Origin: Linnemannia schmuckeri
Lineage: Eukaryota; Mortierellomycota; Mortierellomycetes; Mortierellales; Mortierellaceae
Direction: 5' to 3'
Assembly (NCBI GenBank): GCA_029449235.1
Contig: JANATG010000010.1
Location: 1,736,001 to 1,800,000, forward strand
Length of the DNA: 64,000 nucleotides
Both the position numbers and the translations under genes were made by a program. This document shows, piece by piece, positions 34,891 through 46,504 of the stretch; within the stretch, counting starts at the first letter, position 1, and each line of letters starts with the position of its first letter. A model generated the notes under the pieces. That model had not been told where the DNA came from. It made no database searches and saw nothing but the letters and a program-made list of their open reading frames with translations.

Positions 34891-37800
34891 GAATGAATAA
34901 ATGAATGAAAACAACGTGACGCAAGTAACTGAATGAACAAGGATAATTGATTAGGAACATACACAGATGACAGGTGAAGCCGGCAAAAGGATTGTCAATC
35001 AACGTACACACCGATCCTTTTGCTTTGCTCTGGAAGAAGTGAGATTATCGACGTATATTGTTCTGAGCCGGAAACGAACCCGAAACTTTCAGAAGTGAAT
35101 AAGCGAGCCATCTCACTGATTGTCCATGCAAGAGAGAGGAGCTTGTCTCTAATTTTCAACAATATTTGTTTGTTGCTCTTCTTTTAACAAGCACTTTATG
35201 CACTTCTTGAGCAGCTCTTTGGGTCACCAACATGGCTACCCTTACCTTCTTTTCCCTTTCGTCACTTGTTTTGCTAAAGTTACGTGTTTATCTTTGAAAG
35301 TCAGCCTTCTTTCATTCACTTCTCAGATCTTTACCCGCTTTTGCTCTTCATCGAAGTTCGAAGGGAGAAAGGAAGAGATGAACCTCTCTTTCCATCATCT
35401 CTTTCATTCTTTCATATCTTAAACACAAATTGTTAGACCTGAACCCTGCTGCTTTCTTCTCTCATGTCTGCTGTAAGGTGTATTTTTTAAGGCGAACTGC
35501 TCGTGTATGAACGAACCCATGGTCTTCTCTTTGTTCCACATGGCGTTTTTTGTTGCTGCCGCCTTTCTAGGCACTCGTGGAGGTTTCATGTTTGTTTCTT
35601 GCTGAACAAGACGAGAGAAGGGAGATCTTTCGGAGAAGAGGAGAAATAGAGACGATAAGATCAGCGAAGATCCAACTGAAAAAAACGTATGATGAGTATG
35701 ATAACATGAGGGAGTTGAGTGAACAAAAGAGATGACATTTTTCTGTTCGAGAAAAATAAAAACGAGGGCGCGATGGGAGGGTGAACCGTTGATTGCAGTG
35801 CTTGCCCAGAACTAATAATAAAATATTGATGGGTTGGCTATATTCGAGTATTTTTTTCGCCCCTCGTTTTGATTACTCTATCTCTCAAGGATGATTCAGG
35901 CATCAGCAAGGGGTTTTTTTGCGGGCGATTGACAAAAGGAACTGATGACTGGTACTTGAAGATGATAGCAAGCTAAGGATGCTGGCACCAAACCAATTGT
36001 TACTTTTTTCTGCAGGAGTTAAAAGGCATATATAAAGGATTAGGATAAACAGTATTCATCCGCATCCGCTAGTTGCTCACAAGAAAACGAAACAACACAA
36101 AGCACTAACACAAAAACACAATAACCACGGACAATCCTTTAAATCGTGCATGAAATTATGGAGTTACAGTGTCGAGTGCCACGTTTTTATTCTATCTGTT
36201 GTACGAGGGAACGACTGAGAAAAAAACCAAAGTCAGACAGTCAGTAAGTTTGCCCGTTCTTTGAAAGTTTGGAGTTGAAGGGTAAAGAGGTTCTCTTTTT
36301 GTCATCGCTCACATCAATTAGTATGGATGGATGGATGGATGAACACCTGTCCATGACATGACCATGCATAATTAGTGGCTCTTTCACTTTCTATCTTGCT
36401 CTCCTTCTCTCTTCACTAATCCAAAATGCCATATTCTTTTGTTTTCTTGTTGCCTTTCTCTTTACGCCTACCGTTATCATAGCCCAGAAGGTAACAGAAG
36501 GGGGCCGCTCTGTGGAATTAAGGCATCATCATAGCCCTACTTGGCATGAACTCAAAACAATAGGGAAAGAAAAAAGACGAGCCATTTGGCGTCGCTTATA
36601 CATTATCATAGGTCATTCGTTCGTTCCTTCAGGTTCTCACTGTTGGGTTTCGTTCATTACTTTTTTGTACTTTTTTTTTTTTTTTTTTTTTTTATTTCAA
36701 ATGGCGATGCTTTGTTATTGAAATTGTTTGTTCGTTCATTCGTAATTTATTATACCACCCGTCAAACCATGATCTGTGCCTCACAGTTGTGCTTCGTGTC
36801 CTCTCTCTCACCTCTTCATCTTCCCCCGTCTGCAAAATTTATGAACCTCCTTCTGACCAATTCGCCCTTTTCCATGAGAGGTGCGGATAGAAGTATCGAT
36901 GGCAACGTACATTTTCCTTCCCCTCCTGCCGTCCGTGTTCGTCCATCCGTCATTCTCCCTTTGCATTTAGTGCCCAATTATCTTCTGAAAGGACGAATGG
37001 GCGTAAAAAACTTGACAGCAGCGAAGCTTCAGGGAAACTACTGCAGGAGGCACCAACTTGGGGGTCTAGCCCTTCGAAAAATTAGAGTTGCTCAGACTCT
37101 CAGAGTGCTTCTAACTTGCACAAGGAGGAAGACATAGCGAAAGCTACTCTACTTCCAAGGTTCACAGATACTTTTGGGAAAGGAGCGTTTAACTCTCCTT
37201 CATTGGTGAGTTCCCGTGTGGGCGCCCCTTCTTCTCCCAGTAACCTTGTGTCAAGAGCTTTGTCATGTTTTTTAATATTTTTCCTTCTCACACCAGCTAA
37301 TGTAGGTGGGTGGGGAGAGAGAATGCATTGGTTGGTCTGCTTCATTCCATAACCAATTATCCTACACGTAAACTTAACAAATCGTCAACAAACCGATTGA
37401 CTGGACTGATAAAAGCAAAAAAAAAAAAAAAAAAAAAAAGATCAAAGTAATAAAATGCCCCACAGACCAGTGATGGTTCCTGGCTCCTGGACCTCCCCTG
37501 TTAAATCCCCCTTTTTCTCCCTTTCTTGCCCCCTGTCACACAGATCAAAATAACGGTTTTGTGATTCAACTCAAAAAAGGAAATGAACAACGGCAATAAT
37601 TTTTTTCATGTTTTTGTTCCGGTCCCCCGTCTGATTGGCTGATACTTACCTCCCATAGGCCATGTTTCTCACCTTCTTTCTCCTCTCGTTTTTCTTCTCT
37701 GTTTGTCTCAACTCTCCTCTTGAGGTGGACGGTGGGGAAGGAGGGAAGAGAAGGGTGGTCCCTGGCCACCAAAAAACGTGGGTTTTGTGGTGGTTGAGGT

Positions 37801-37902
37801 CTGAGTGTGTGGGAAGGGCAAGGAAAAGAGAGGTACTTGGCTAGAGGTACATGAAAATTGTAATAAATTAAAAAAAAAAAAAAAGCCTGGCGCCCAGCCT
37901 TC

Positions 37903-37919
37903 CAAGTTAACTTAACTTG
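37903..37919. repeat. 17-bp perfect palindrome with 1-nt centre
   Basis: Arms CAAGTTAA and TTAACTTG flank a single C. It is preceded by an A run and a GC-rich segment (GCCTGGCGCCCAGCC). Confidence 0.8.
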
Positions 37920-38517
37920 CTAAAACAGCCAAGTATTCTCAGACTTAAGGGAAATGAAATGAAGGGGCAGGAATAGCCCTTTTTGGGAATTCGAAAACTA
38001 TTTGGACACTGGGCACTGGTCACTTGGATACGTACCCAGGGTTCAACTAAGTGGTACGTACGAAAGAATCGGAGAAAAAAAACATCAACATATAGGAAAA
38101 AACAACATACAACCAACCTCACAAGTTACCGCCGCATTGACAAACAACTCAGGGGCATAAGCACCAATGGAGGAGAGTAGAAGGTGCATTGGACACCCAT
38201 ATCAAAACAAAGAGCACAGGCCATGTCTATACCCCCTACTACTTGTCCCTGCGCCTGGCCTTGTTCCCCTCGTCGCCCTGTACCAGCCTTTCCCTTGTTA
38301 CTTTTTTTCTTTTCTTTTCTTTTTTTTTCATTCGTACTCCACTTCAATGCTATTTTTGTTTGTTCAATTTGTTTGCAGACGATGGTTTGGTTGTTTTCTT
38401 TTTTTACTTTAATTTATTTTTTTCATGTTCTGAATGCATGATGAATGAATGTGTGAGAGGGTTTTAGTTCTTTTTTTTTTGAAACATGTCGAGAGGAAGG
38501 ATAAAGAGGAAAGTTCA

Positions 38518-40875
38518 TCAGATATCAATAATATTGCCAATACAGCAGCTGCATTGCTCAATGCTGTAGGTCGGTGCATAACCAGCAGCACGATGATGGT
38601 GGTGGGTATAATGTGCGGCAGCAGACTGTTTCGAAGACGATGAAAAAGGGGAAGAGCTGGTAGAACTCATAGCAAGGGGACTCTTGGTGGGAGACGAGGA
38701 CGAGGACCGAAGCGACAAGGGAGAACCTATCCTCCGACTGGCCCTAGCAGCAGCTGCATTTTGAAAGTTTTGTTGAGACATTGACGACTGTTGTTGCTGT
38801 GGCTGAGACTGAGAAGCAGGGTGGCCATCGTTAGCGAGTCGCAGGTGCTCGAGATGCTTGAGCTCCTCCGAGGGCGAGAATTGAATATCTCTCGAATCAG
38901 ATCGGCCGCGTCTGGATTCCAGCGAGGCCAGGGTTTCCTTGAGATGGATCGATTTAGCGCGACGGAGTCGGATCGCCTCCCGTTCAGCTTCCGCAGCAGC
39001 GACCTGGGCAGCCTGACGTTGGAGTTCCTCTTCTTGGGCCTGTTGTTGAGCTCGGATCTGGGCTTGCTCGAGCTCGTATTGGATCCGTGCCTTTTCACGC
39101 TCCTGTTCTGCGGCAGAGATAGTTGGCAGGAGCGGTGTCGATGGAACAGCCGACAATGCTGATCCAGAAGATGGCGAGGGAGATGTAGAGTTGCTGACCA
39201 TGATGGCAAGAGATTTTGAGAGAGCCGCCGACTGTTCATGGCCGAGGGTACGACGCTGGGACTCGCGACGCTTCTGGCGCTGTTGCTGGTGGTACTGGTG
39301 TTGTCTCTGCATCAGGTCGATCTGGAGCTCGAGGGTGACTTTCTCCTGTCGGAGCGAGTCGTATCCGCGCTGCAGGACTGCGATCTGGTCCATGAGGAAC
39401 TGACACTTGCGCTGCTCCATCGTCAAATCGTCCACCTTGCGGGGAGCATTGACCGTGAACCGACGCGTGGGCTTGGACCTCCGGTTCAGAGATGTCGTCG
39501 CGACCGTTGCAACCGAAGAGAGAAGAGACGATAGAGCTCCATCCGCCAAGACCAAGCTGGAGTGTTTTGTCGCCACGCTTCCTGTTCCTTCTCCTGCGGT
39601 AGAGGAACCATCCAATGTCGAGTAAAGATCCAGTTGTTGCTGAAGCTGAATGGCCTGCTGTTGGAAGAACGACAGCTGCGCCTGGACCTGAACGTGTCGA
39701 TTGCCCATGTTCATGACCAGATCCTGCAACCGATCAATCTCTATCCGGGACTTGGCAGTCTCCTCCTCCAGTTCCTGGATCGTCTTTCCGTCAATCGCCT
39801 TCTCCCGGCTCATGGCCTCCATCGCATCCAGTTTGGCATCCGAGACATCAACAACCTTGGTTCGGAGCTCCCTCAACTGCTCAATCAACTGTCGGTTCTC
39901 CTGCTGAAGCTTCTCAACCTTGTCAGTACTGTTCTTGAGCCGCTTCTGCTGCTTGGCGTTCTCGTTATGACTCTCCATCATCTCGGCCGTGAGTGCCTCC
40001 CGGTCCGCCAGGACCTCCTTCAACCGCGACTCCTGTTCCAGAGCCATTGCCTCCAAATGCCGGACCATGGCGTCCTTGGTCGAAAGAGAGGATTGCGTGC
40101 TGGCAAGGTCGCACTGGGTCTGTTGGAGCTGGGCCAGGGTGGTATCATACTGAGTCTTGAGGGACTGAAGGTTGTGCTGAGAGTCGGTCGATTGTTGTTG
40201 AAAGATGGAGAGACGCTTCTCGCGGAGAGTCGACGATCGCTCGGATCGCTTGAGTCGAGTTCGAAGGGCCGAGAGCTCAGTCTCAAGAGCCTCGCACCGT
40301 TCCTGCAAAGGCGACTTTGGAAAAAAGTCAGAGTTGAGTGGTGGCTCAACAGAGGAGAGGGGAGGGGAAGGTAATGAAGAGATGTTGTGGTGATTATGAT
40401 GCTGGTGGTGTTTATGCTGGGTATGTGACCTTGCGGCGGCGGCGGTAGGTTGGTTGTTCTTGGTATTGTTATGGGTTGGTTGGAAGGCAAAAGGTTGGGT
40501 TGAACCGTTCGCGTCGACCATGATCGAGTGGGGCAATGGATGGTGGTGATCAAAAGAGGACTTTTGGGCTGATATTGAGTGGTGGGCTGGGCTGGGTATC
40601 GTCGTTGAAATTGGGTAAAGACCCGATGATGCTGCAGGCAACCGTGCGGTAGGAGGAGGAGTGGTAGGCGTCTGTCCTGCTGCTGTTGTTGTTGTCGCGG
40701 TCGCTCCAGAAGAAAAGAAAGAGGTGGCAGCGGCCAGTTTCAAGGCTGCCAAGGATTGTGTGCTGGCCTCCCTTCCTGCCTGGTTTTGGTGTTGCTGTTG
40801 CTGTTGCTGCATGGGAAGGCGAAAGAGATGTTGCTGGTGCTGGTGGTGGTGTGCAAGCGGGGAGTGGAGCGACAT
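38518..40875 (-). CDS. Coiled-coil protein of unknown function
   Basis: A single uninterrupted frame encodes 785 aa from MSLHSPLAHHH at 40875. An in-frame ATG at 40938 would add a Thr/His-rich stretch and is less likely. The first 195 residues are low-complexity (poly-Gln, Thr, His, Pro). Residues of about 196-420 form a long heptad-type coiled coil (ERCEALETELSALRTRLKR onward), with further coils near 480-540 (EQRKCQFLMDQIAVLQRGYD) and 590-660 (EREKARIQYELEQAQIRAQ). The C-terminus is Ser/Pro-rich. The central motif RRFTVNAPRK with a downstream coil resembles cytoskeletal or cortical scaffold proteins in general style only. No enzyme motif is seen, and no function is assigned. Confidence 0.8.
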   Translation of the reverse strand: MSLHSPLAHHHQHQQHLFRLPMQQQQQQHQNQAGREASTQSLAALKLAAATSFFSSGATATTTTAAGQTPTTPPPTARLPAASSGLYPISTTIPSPAHHSISAQKSSFDHHHPLPHSIMVDANGSTQPFAFQPTHNNTKNNQPTAAAARSHTQHKHHQHHNHHNISSLPSPPLSSVEPPLNSDFFPKSPLQERCEALETELSALRTRLKRSERSSTLREKRLSIFQQQSTDSQHNLQSLKTQYDTTLAQLQQTQCDLASTQSSLSTKDAMVRHLEAMALEQESRLKEVLADREALTAEMMESHNENAKQQKRLKNSTDKVEKLQQENRQLIEQLRELRTKVVDVSDAKLDAMEAMSREKAIDGKTIQELEEETAKSRIEIDRLQDLVMNMGNRHVQVQAQLSFFQQQAIQLQQQLDLYSTLDGSSTAGEGTGSVATKHSSLVLADGALSSLLSSVATVATTSLNRRSKPTRRFTVNAPRKVDDLTMEQRKCQFLMDQIAVLQRGYDSLRQEKVTLELQIDLMQRQHQYHQQQRQKRRESQRRTLGHEQSAALSKSLAIMVSNSTSPSPSSGSALSAVPSTPLLPTISAAEQEREKARIQYELEQAQIRAQQQAQEEELQRQAAQVAAAEAEREAIRLRRAKSIHLKETLASLESRRGRSDSRDIQFSPSEELKHLEHLRLANDGHPASQSQPQQQQSSMSQQNFQNAAAARASRRIGSPLSLRSSSSSPTKSPLAMSSTSSSPFSSSSKQSAAAHYTHHHHRAAGYAPTYSIEQCSCCIGNIIDI

Positions 40876-43594
40876 GTATGTCGTTATGTGTGTGTGGCTA
40901 GGCACCCCTTTTTTTCTGTCGTGTGTGTGAGTGTACAAGTGTAGAGTGAGAAAGGAAGAGAGGGAATGAAAAGGAGAGGCGTGTTGAAGGTGGACAAAGG
41001 AAGGAAGGAAGGAAAGGAGTGTGCTTGGTGAAAAGTCTTGGAGGTGGGTCGTGTCTTGTGTGATTTTACTATTATGGCTTTCTTGTCACTAAAGGGGATG
41101 TTCAACTGACTGGAGGGAGTAGAATGAGAAATGGCAAACAACTGAGACGAAGGAAAGAACAAACGACCACAACAGAAAGTGGGAAAGGACGGAACAAAGG
41201 AAAGTAAAGAAAAAGCAAAAGGTAAGGGGACTACAAGGGGAACGGACAAAGAAGAAAAAAAAAAGAAAAAAAGAAAGAAAAGAGAAAAGAAGAGGATAGG
41301 GAACAATGTCCATGGGGCAAAATAAGCCTTGTTCTCACACTTTTTTTTTTCTTTGTTCTCGTGTCTATTATTATTCCAGCCAGGCAAGCATCCATCCTTC
41401 TTTTCCGTTCTCTTCCTCCCCTCACTCGTTCTCGCCCTCTCCGTCCTTCCCCTGCCCCCCTGCCCTACAAGGCAATATAAGCAGATTGCAAATGAGAATG
41501 AACTCTGTTGTTGACTTTGCTTTGATTGCCTTTGAATCTCGAGGGATGTGTGTTTGTTGCGTGTGTTTGTGTTTGGTTGAGAGCCCTGTTCGTTGCTCTC
41601 TAATTTCATCTCTTTTTTTTTGTGTTCACCTCCTTAGTCTCGTTGTGAGGACAAACAACAGAGAACAACAGCAAACAACGAGATAGGGATGAAGAGAACA
41701 CCAACTAAGAGGAAGGGAGGGTGATAGAAGGCAATTGCATTCGCTGTTTCTTTTCGTTGCATGCCTCTCTCCTTGTTCTTTGACATGCTTCTTTTCTCAA
41801 CATTCTTCTTTGTGTCCGCAGTCTAATCGATGCTACTCTCATACGTCTCTTTTTTCTCTGTACCTGAATTGAACCTTTTCTGGCGTCATCAGTCACCCAA
41901 AAAAAAAATCATAAACAACCATTACCCCAAAGGGAGACAAAGACTATCCCGCCCATTCATCTACAACTGCAAGACCTATGTAGCTTACAGGAAAGGCGCA
42001 AACAACACATCAACAAACATCCAACATTGACAACCGAGCAGCAAGTATCAACATGAACAACAGACCCACCATCAACCACCACATCCTGCCTCCTTAGTCT
42101 TCCCTCCCTCCCCCTGTTTTCTTTCGTAAAGTGAAGAAAACCCTGGGGCTGGACATATCCCGTCGCAATTAAAAAAAAGAAGAGAGAGTGAGGCTCCAGT
42201 GCTCATGGTTTTCATTTCACAACCACAAAAAACCTTGAAGAGAAAATAGCGAAAAGAAAAAGTCTCCTATCAAATCGCTCTCAACATTTATTTTTGTTCG
42301 TTGGCCTCAAGGCCAATTTTTACCGGCCCTATCAACCTAACACCGCCCTGGCTGGCTTTGTTCTTTCCCATCTCTTGAAAAGATGGGAAAAGAGATGCCA
42401 TTTGAGGAGAAGGGGGCCAAACAGCATAACCATCATCGACTCTCTCAATTGCCTACTTTTCACCATCTCTTCGCTCCTCTCGTTTGTTCAAGGAAAAAGA
42501 GAGCATGGCAATTGTTATTTTGCTAGCGTAATACATTCATCTAAGTGTTATTTTCCCTCACACTTTACAAAAACTCATCATCACAAAGCAGGCAGCACGA
42601 TGTCATCTTTTTTCATAAACCAATAATCCTATCGCGGGGTGCGCTTAAAGGGAAACCGGAGCCATCGGAATGTTATGTGATATTGAAGTGCTCACACGCT
42701 GCCTCTTTTTACTACAAGTCTACTTTTCTTGTTCGTTTTATGTTACCTGGGTAGATTGTTTTTTTTTTCACTTGACCACTGAACGACCTTGGTTCCTCTT
42801 AGGCTTTGTTATTTTTGACTATTTGATGATAAAGATAAAAAAAACTAGGTAGTACATGTACATTCTTTGGTGTGGATATCGTGATGCTTATTTGTTTTGA
42901 TGCCATGTGGTCGATTTTTTTTTTACTGTCAGTTAAGCAGGTTAGAAAGGTATTCTTTGATTTTGCCACCAATTAAAGCCATTGCTGCAAAAAAAAGTGG
43001 TAGCGTTCTTGACCATCACTACAAGTAGTTTGAGGCGGCAGTGGCAGCGGTGAAGTTAACGGTGGTTGTGGGAATGAACTGGGGCAACTCCTTTAACCTT
43101 TGCGCATGCTTTCCCTCACTCGTCAATGTTGACGACTGTATTAGCGACGATGTATATCATGTATGTGGTGATGGTAGTGATCTATGAGTACTGTTCGCTC
43201 GTGTTTGTTACCTTGGACCGTTGGAAACAATAGTGCGTGCACTTTCATTTTCTGATTAGTTGAGATTAAAAATAAAAAGTGCGATTGTTTCGCGTTCGTT
43301 GACTTCATCGATAACCGGGCACGTGCCATAAGCGGCTGCTACAAAAGGTATTTAACCGCCTGCAGTGCGCGGTTGTTTGATGAATCGTCTTCTTCTCCAT
43401 TTCTCTTCTTTCTTTCACCCTTTTGGCCTTTGTTTGAACAGACCCCCTCGCCAGACCAACAAGCCAAAGAGAGTCTCTTAAGAAAAAAAGAAAAAAAGGA
43501 AGAGCCCCTGCAATAAGAACGAAGACGACTACACCACATAGCAATCTGCTTTTTTTCCCTTTTTCATTACTCGCAAAACAACTTCCCCTACACA
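40876..43594. other. Intergenic region between divergent coiled-coil and TFIIF genes
   Basis: No supportable gene. GA-rich sequence at 40930-41300 is the pyrimidine leader of the coiled-coil gene. The following 2 kb are mixed AT/CT-rich DNA with short open frames only. The promoter-like elements of the TFIIF gene lie at 43318-43355. Confidence 0.55.
43318..43355 (+). promoter_or_regulatory. Putative TFIIF alpha promoter elements (E-box palindrome and TATA-like site)
   Basis: A 10-bp palindrome GGCACGTGCC at 43318-43327 contains CACGTG, the site of bHLH factors (Cbf1/Pho4 type in yeast). TATTTAA at 43349-43355 follows, and a CT-rich leader (about 43380-43460) runs toward the ATG at 43595. The assignment is by position and motif only. 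Confidence 0.35.
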
Positions 43595-46073
43595 ATGTCG
43601 TTCCTCAGAAAGAGACCTCCAGTCCAGTCCAATCGCCAGCAACAGGCGCGCGCTCTGGCAGCGGGTCAGGCGAGCAGCAACAGTGGCCCGACCATCAAGA
43701 AAAAGATCCCAACCAACATCAACCCACAGCCTGTCCCTGGAACATACACTGACTACAAGCTCGTCTCGACCTCGCGGGATGTCCTCCACCACGTGATGCG
43801 TTTTCACGGCCAGAAAATCGTTACCCCAAACTCATTTACCGCTCCCGTCAAGCTACACCGCAAAAAGAACGAGAACCCGCACCGGGGATACTACGGCAAA
43901 TACAGCCAGTACAACCAGCAACAGCAACAGCAGGCCGCCAAAGATGCTGCTGGTGACAAGAAGGACGGAGCTGCTGCTGCCGCTGGAGCTATAGCTGCGG
44001 CCGGGACTGCTGTCGCCGGAGCCGGAGGAACTACTGCTAGTGCTGCTGGTACGCCTGGTGGTGCTGCCGCTCCTGCGGCGACGGGAGCCAACACAGCCTT
44101 GATCGCGCCCTACGGAGGTGGTGTCCGCAACAAGCAGATGCTCTTCAAGAAGCGGACGAGACAGATCTACATTGCCAACGAGGACGAGCGCAAGAAGAAG
44201 GAGATCGAGGCCGCCCCCTGGGTGTTGGACGACTATGACAGTCAGAACAACTGGACCGGTCAGCTTGAGGGAGGACAGGGCGCCAACTATGTCTTGTTTG
44301 TCTTCGCCGAGGATGGCTTCAAGGTCGTGCCTGCTGACAAGTGGTATAAGTTCAGTCCCAAGCTTCAATACGCCACCCTCACTGCCGAGGAAGCTGAAGA
44401 GCAGGTAACCACACTAGGACTGCATTTGCCGATCTCATTTTGCGATATTTTTTGCTTGATACGCGCATGAAAGGCTTTGTACTTATCACAATCCCTTCTT
44501 GTTGATACATTGTGCAAATAGTACCAAAAATCACAAAAGCAGAGTAACAGCATCCGTTGGCTGATGCGATCGAAGAACAAGAAGGCTGAAGATGGCGAAG
44601 AGGGCGGTGAGGAAGACATTGAGACCGAGCAGCTCCTGGCTGTTGACCACGACGACGATGCCGGGTAGGTGTTATTAGCATTCATGGATGTATCTGGAAG
44701 AAATTTTTTTTTTGCAGACGTCTTGGACAACCTGTTTTATATATTTATACTCTGATTTTTGTGCCATCTACATAGTTATGACGAGGATGAGGCAAAGGAC
44801 AGAAAGAAGAAGCGCGGCAAGCACGGAGATGTTGACGAGATGGACTTTGACGAAGTGTGGCAGGATGATGAAGAGATGCCAGCTGACATGCCTGGCTTTG
44901 ACGATGACGCCAAAGACGACGTAAGTGTTGATCTCGAGTCTAAATATTTCGCCACCAAAAATAAGCGTCTTTCGTTTGAGGACATACATTTAACGCATGT
45001 TTTGTATTCCCTTTGTGATAAATAGCCTCGAAACAAGCACGGACCTCAGATGGATTCTGATGAGGACGAAGATGACGAGGAAGACCGGGCACGACTCAAT
45101 GAGACTGGAAAGGCTGTCAAGAAAGCTCTTCGGAAGTTGGAGAAAAACAAGGCTTACGAGGACGACGATGACAAAGATCCCTACGCCAGTGTAAGTTAAT
45201 GTCGTTTTACTTTCAAGATTGCATTGTTTCCTTCAAGTGAACGCAAAGTTCTAAAATAAGATAATAATGCTTTTGGCATGCTAATAGGACAAGGATTCGT
45301 CAGATTCGGACTTGGATGAGATTGACAAGGAGAAAGATATAAAGAAGGAAGAAGACGCGGCGGCGGCGGCGGCGGCGGCAGGAGGAAGCACTCCCGACTT
45401 GTCCAAGGCTAAGAACAAGACCAAGACCAACGCCAAGACACCTCTGACCCCCAAGAAGGGTAACGTCACTAAACCCGCGGCCACTAAGCCTGTTAGTGCC
45501 AAGGCCTTGAAGAACAAGCCCGCCATGCCTGTCCCCAGGAACGCCAGCGCAGGAGCACAGCCCTCTTCCAAGACCTCTGGACCCTCCTCTTCATCAGCAC
45601 TCCGAGGATCTTCGCCACCTGCAGCTGTGAATGGACGAGCAGGATCACCCAGCGTCGCAGACAAAAAGAGGAAGAAGATGGATGGAGGAAGCCAAGACCA
45701 GACTGAGGATTCACCCAAGAAAGTTGCTCGTTCCTCCGAGGCATCGACCTCCAGTGCGGTCACCTCTCACGCCGCCGAACCTCAGGATGGTATGTTATTG
45801 ATCCTTTTGCGTATTTTCCACTTCTGGTATTTTACTTCGTGGCTTTAGACTAATTTGTTCGTTAACCTTGTTTCAATAGATTCAAACTTGATTACGGAGG
45901 CAGAGGTCATTGCGCTGCTCAGGAGTCGACCCAGGGTAACGACTCGTGATCTGATCTACGAGCTGAAGAAGAAATTGAAGAAGGACGAACGAAACAAGAA
46001 CATCTTGGCCATGGTTGTCAAGAAGGTTGCCACCCCTGTGGACGGTGTCCTGGTATTGAAGGATGGATTTTAA
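43595..46073 (+). CDS. TFG1: Transcription initiation factor IIF subunit alpha (RAP74/Tfg1)
   Basis: Exons are 43595-44404, 44522-44664, 44776-44920, 45026-45190, 45288-45789 and 45880-46073, totalling 1959 nt (652 aa). All junctions are GT-AG and keep frame. The N-terminal half has the RAP74 dimerisation region (TDYKLVSTSRDVLHHVMRFH; later APWVLDDYDSQNNWTGQLEG and YVLFVFAEDGFKVVPADKWY), interrupted by a Gln/Ala/Gly-rich insert (about 105-170). The middle is acidic and Lys-rich (for example DMDFDEVWQDDEEMP-like). The last 65 residues form the winged helix (ITEAEVIALLRSRPRVTTRD ... VLVLKDGF). In the nucleus it pairs with TFIIF beta, binds RNA polymerase II and supports initiation and elongation. 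Identification rests on both terminal domains. Confidence 0.93.
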
Positions 46074-46133
46074 AATTTTGGGGCGTAGAGGGTCGACACA
46101 TACCCTGCGAGCCTAACCTGTAGCTTTACTTGC

Positions 46134-46237
46134 CTTTTTTTTCCTTTTCTTTTTTTCTTTTCTTTTTTTCTTTTCTTTTTTTCTTTTCTTTTTTTCTTTT
46201 CTTTTTTTCTTTTCTTTTTTTCTTTTTTTCTTTTTCT
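46134..46237. repeat. (T7CT4C)n microsatellite
   Basis: About seven units of seven T, C, four T, C follow the TFIIF alpha stop codon by about 60 bp. Confidence 0.85.
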
Positions 46238-46268
46238 CCTTCGCATCTTTCCATAAACAACACCATTC

Positions 46269-46296
46269 AAAAAAAAAAAAAAAAAAAAAAAAAAAA
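46269..46296. repeat. Poly-A tract (28 nt)
   Basis: An uninterrupted A run downstream of the microsatellite. Confidence 0.85.
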
Positions 46297-46504
46297 TTAA
46301 AACTCTACAAAAACACTCATGCAAAACAAACATCCAGAGTTTTAAGCATATTTGGTTTCGGAAAAAAAAAAAAAAACTTTTTTAATAACGCGATATGAAG
46401 ATCCATACCCGTTCCAATACCGTAAAGTGTTGTGTGACAAATAAAAAAAAAAATAATTGTTGGTCGATTCCATTGTCTTTTTTTGGACGATAATGTCTTC
46501 TTAA

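Larger units (their letters stand above)
31209..38517. other. 7.3-kb intergenic region with low-complexity tracts
   Basis: No gene could be supported. The leader side (31.3-32.0 kb) is strongly GA-rich on the plus strand. Homopolymers occur at 33340-33364 (T), 34864-34890 (T), 36671-36693 (T) and 37417-37439 (A). A GGAT repeat lies near 36323-36341 and a TATATAAA sequence at 36029-36036. Two related palindromes lie at 33878-33900 and 37903-37919. The longest open frame (36586-37137, plus) is Phe/Leu-rich translation of T tracts and was not accepted. Confidence 0.55.
46074..46504. other. Short 3' intergenic region with T/C microsatellite and poly-A
   Basis: It lies between the convergent TFIIF gene and the F-box pseudogene. 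It holds a T-rich microsatellite (46134-46237), an A run of 28 (46269-46296) and a further A-rich stretch near 46360. No gene is seen. Confidence 0.7.

Noticed and set aside
36586..37137. 183-codon plus-strand open frame
   Set aside because: A Phe-rich translation of T runs followed by unremarkable sequence. No domain or splice evidence.
39562..40374. 270-codon plus-strand frame opposite the coiled-coil gene
   Set aside because: A Leu-rich mirror of Gln/Glu/Lys codons on the other strand. No independent evidence.
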